In this document: positions 5,987 through 6,568 of the stretch, in pieces
How the letters are laid out: every line of letters starts with the position of its first letter
How positions within the stretch are numbered: position 1 is the stretch's first letter
Position numbers and translations under genes: made by a program
Assembly: GCA_900552605.1 (NCBI GenBank)
Contig: USAR01000081.1
Coordinates: 1-6,568, forward strand
DNA from: an uncultured Oscillospiraceae bacterium
GTDB lineage: Bacteria > Bacillota > Clostridia > Oscillospirales > Acutalibacteraceae
Direction: 5' to 3'
DNA: 6,568 nucleotides
The notes under the pieces: model-generated
What the model was told of the DNA's origin: nothing
Database searches by the model: none
The model's input: the letters and a program-made list of their open reading frames with translations, nothing else

Positions 5987-6568
5987 ATGAAGAATTCCCA
6001 AGCTCTTGGCTGGGTTTACGGCAACACAAAAAAATATATTCCTATGGTGGCTGTACAGGCGTTGATTTCTGCGGCGGTTTCTGTGGGTTACGTTGCCTTG
6101 GCTTACATTTCAAGCTACGTTATCGACATTGCCACCGGGCAAAAAAGCGGCGATATCCGCTTTTACATAGGTTTGCTTTTTTTAATGATAATACTGCAGG
6201 CTGTGCTTTATGTTGTTAATTCGTCGTTTCAGGTGCGCATAAACGGCAAGCTTGAAATTTACTTTAAAAGCCGGCTTTTTTCATCTCTTATGTGCAAGGA
6301 ATACAAGGAGATCTCAAAATATCATTCAGGCGATATTCTTAACAGATTTACAAGCGATGTAAATGTGGTTATAAGCGGTGTTACCGGCATTGTGCCGAGT
6401 GCGGTAAGTCTTTTTGCGCGTCTTGCCGCAGCGGTTTTTGTGCTGCTTAAATTCAGCAAGGGATTAACCGCTGTTATACTTGTTGTCGGTGTTGTTGTGG
6501 GTTTTGCGGCAAGAATTTACTCCGTATATTTCAAAAGAATACACAAAAGAGTGCAGGAATCTGTCGGC
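5987..6568 (+). CDS. ABC exporter, transmembrane domain (3' end outside window)
   Basis: N-terminal 194 residues of a type-IV-fold ABC exporter (ABCB/MsbA-like), with membrane and probably ATPase domain in one chain; the window ends before any nucleotide-binding motif. Hydrophobic segments lie at about 18-47, 59-79, 133-155 and 158-178, matching TM1-TM4. The intracellular segment YHSGDILNRFTSDV at 112-125 is the conserved loop before TM3 in this family (SGxLxxRxxxDv). There is no N-terminal C39 peptidase domain, consistent with a separate protease encoded just upstream. The ATG at 5987 is 21 bp after the peptidase stop, with a weak GGTGG ribosome site. The substrate is unknown; a modified peptide is the natural guess from context. 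Confidence 0.88.
   Translation, partial: MKNSQALGWVYGNTKKYIPMVAVQALISAAVSVGYVALAYISSYVIDIATGQKSGDIRFYIGLLFLMIILQAVLYVVNSSFQVRINGKLEIYFKSRLFSSLMCKEYKEISKYHSGDILNRFTSDVNVVISGVTGIVPSAVSLFARLAAAVFVLLKFSKGLTAVILVVGVVVGFAARIYSVYFKRIHKRVQESVG

Overview
The window reads as chromosomal DNA of an anaerobic, spore-forming Firmicute, most likely a gut-type member of Clostridia (Oscillospiraceae/Ruminococcaceae-like). This is inferred from a CotJC-type spore-coat manganese catalase, an 8-Cys clostridial ferredoxin, an argG-argH operon with strong AGGAGG-type ribosome sites, and a kinase/PqqD/peptidase/ABC cluster of a kind I associate with that group. No taxonomic marker such as rRNA is present.

Layout. 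(1) Positions 2-640, + strand: 3' part of a cotJC-like gene, entering from the left edge. (2) Positions 641-861: short intergenic stretch with two hairpins, the second a bidirectional terminator shared with the convergent ferredoxin gene. (3) Positions 862-1032, - strand: a 56-residue 2[4Fe-4S] ferredoxin with its own promoter. (4) Positions 1141-3851, - strand: argH preceded by argG, the last two steps of arginine synthesis. They are separated by 98 bp holding a nested hairpin. A promoter upstream of argG has an ArgR-type palindrome over its -35 element. (5) Positions 3852-4373: a 522-bp divergent intergenic region carrying the argG promoter on the left and, on the right, a separate promoter preceded by a perfect 10-bp direct repeat with 20-bp period. 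(6) Positions 4374-6568, + strand: a tight four-gene operon encoding an HPr-kinase-like P-loop protein, a PqqD-family protein, an S24/S26-type Ser-His peptidase and the membrane domain of an ABC exporter cut by the window end.

The first five regions are housekeeping or sporulation functions. The right-hand operon is the accessory part. A PqqD fold (peptide recognition), a kinase, a signal-peptidase-like protease and an exporter together resemble the parts list for making, phosphorylating, cleaving and exporting a ribosomally made peptide, as in kinase-containing lasso-peptide loci. No precursor peptide, cyclase or radical SAM enzyme is visible here, so the product is unknown. The first gene of this operon has no ATG, GTG or TTG at the position where the ribosome site and the protein's expected N-terminus place its start; the codon there is ATA.
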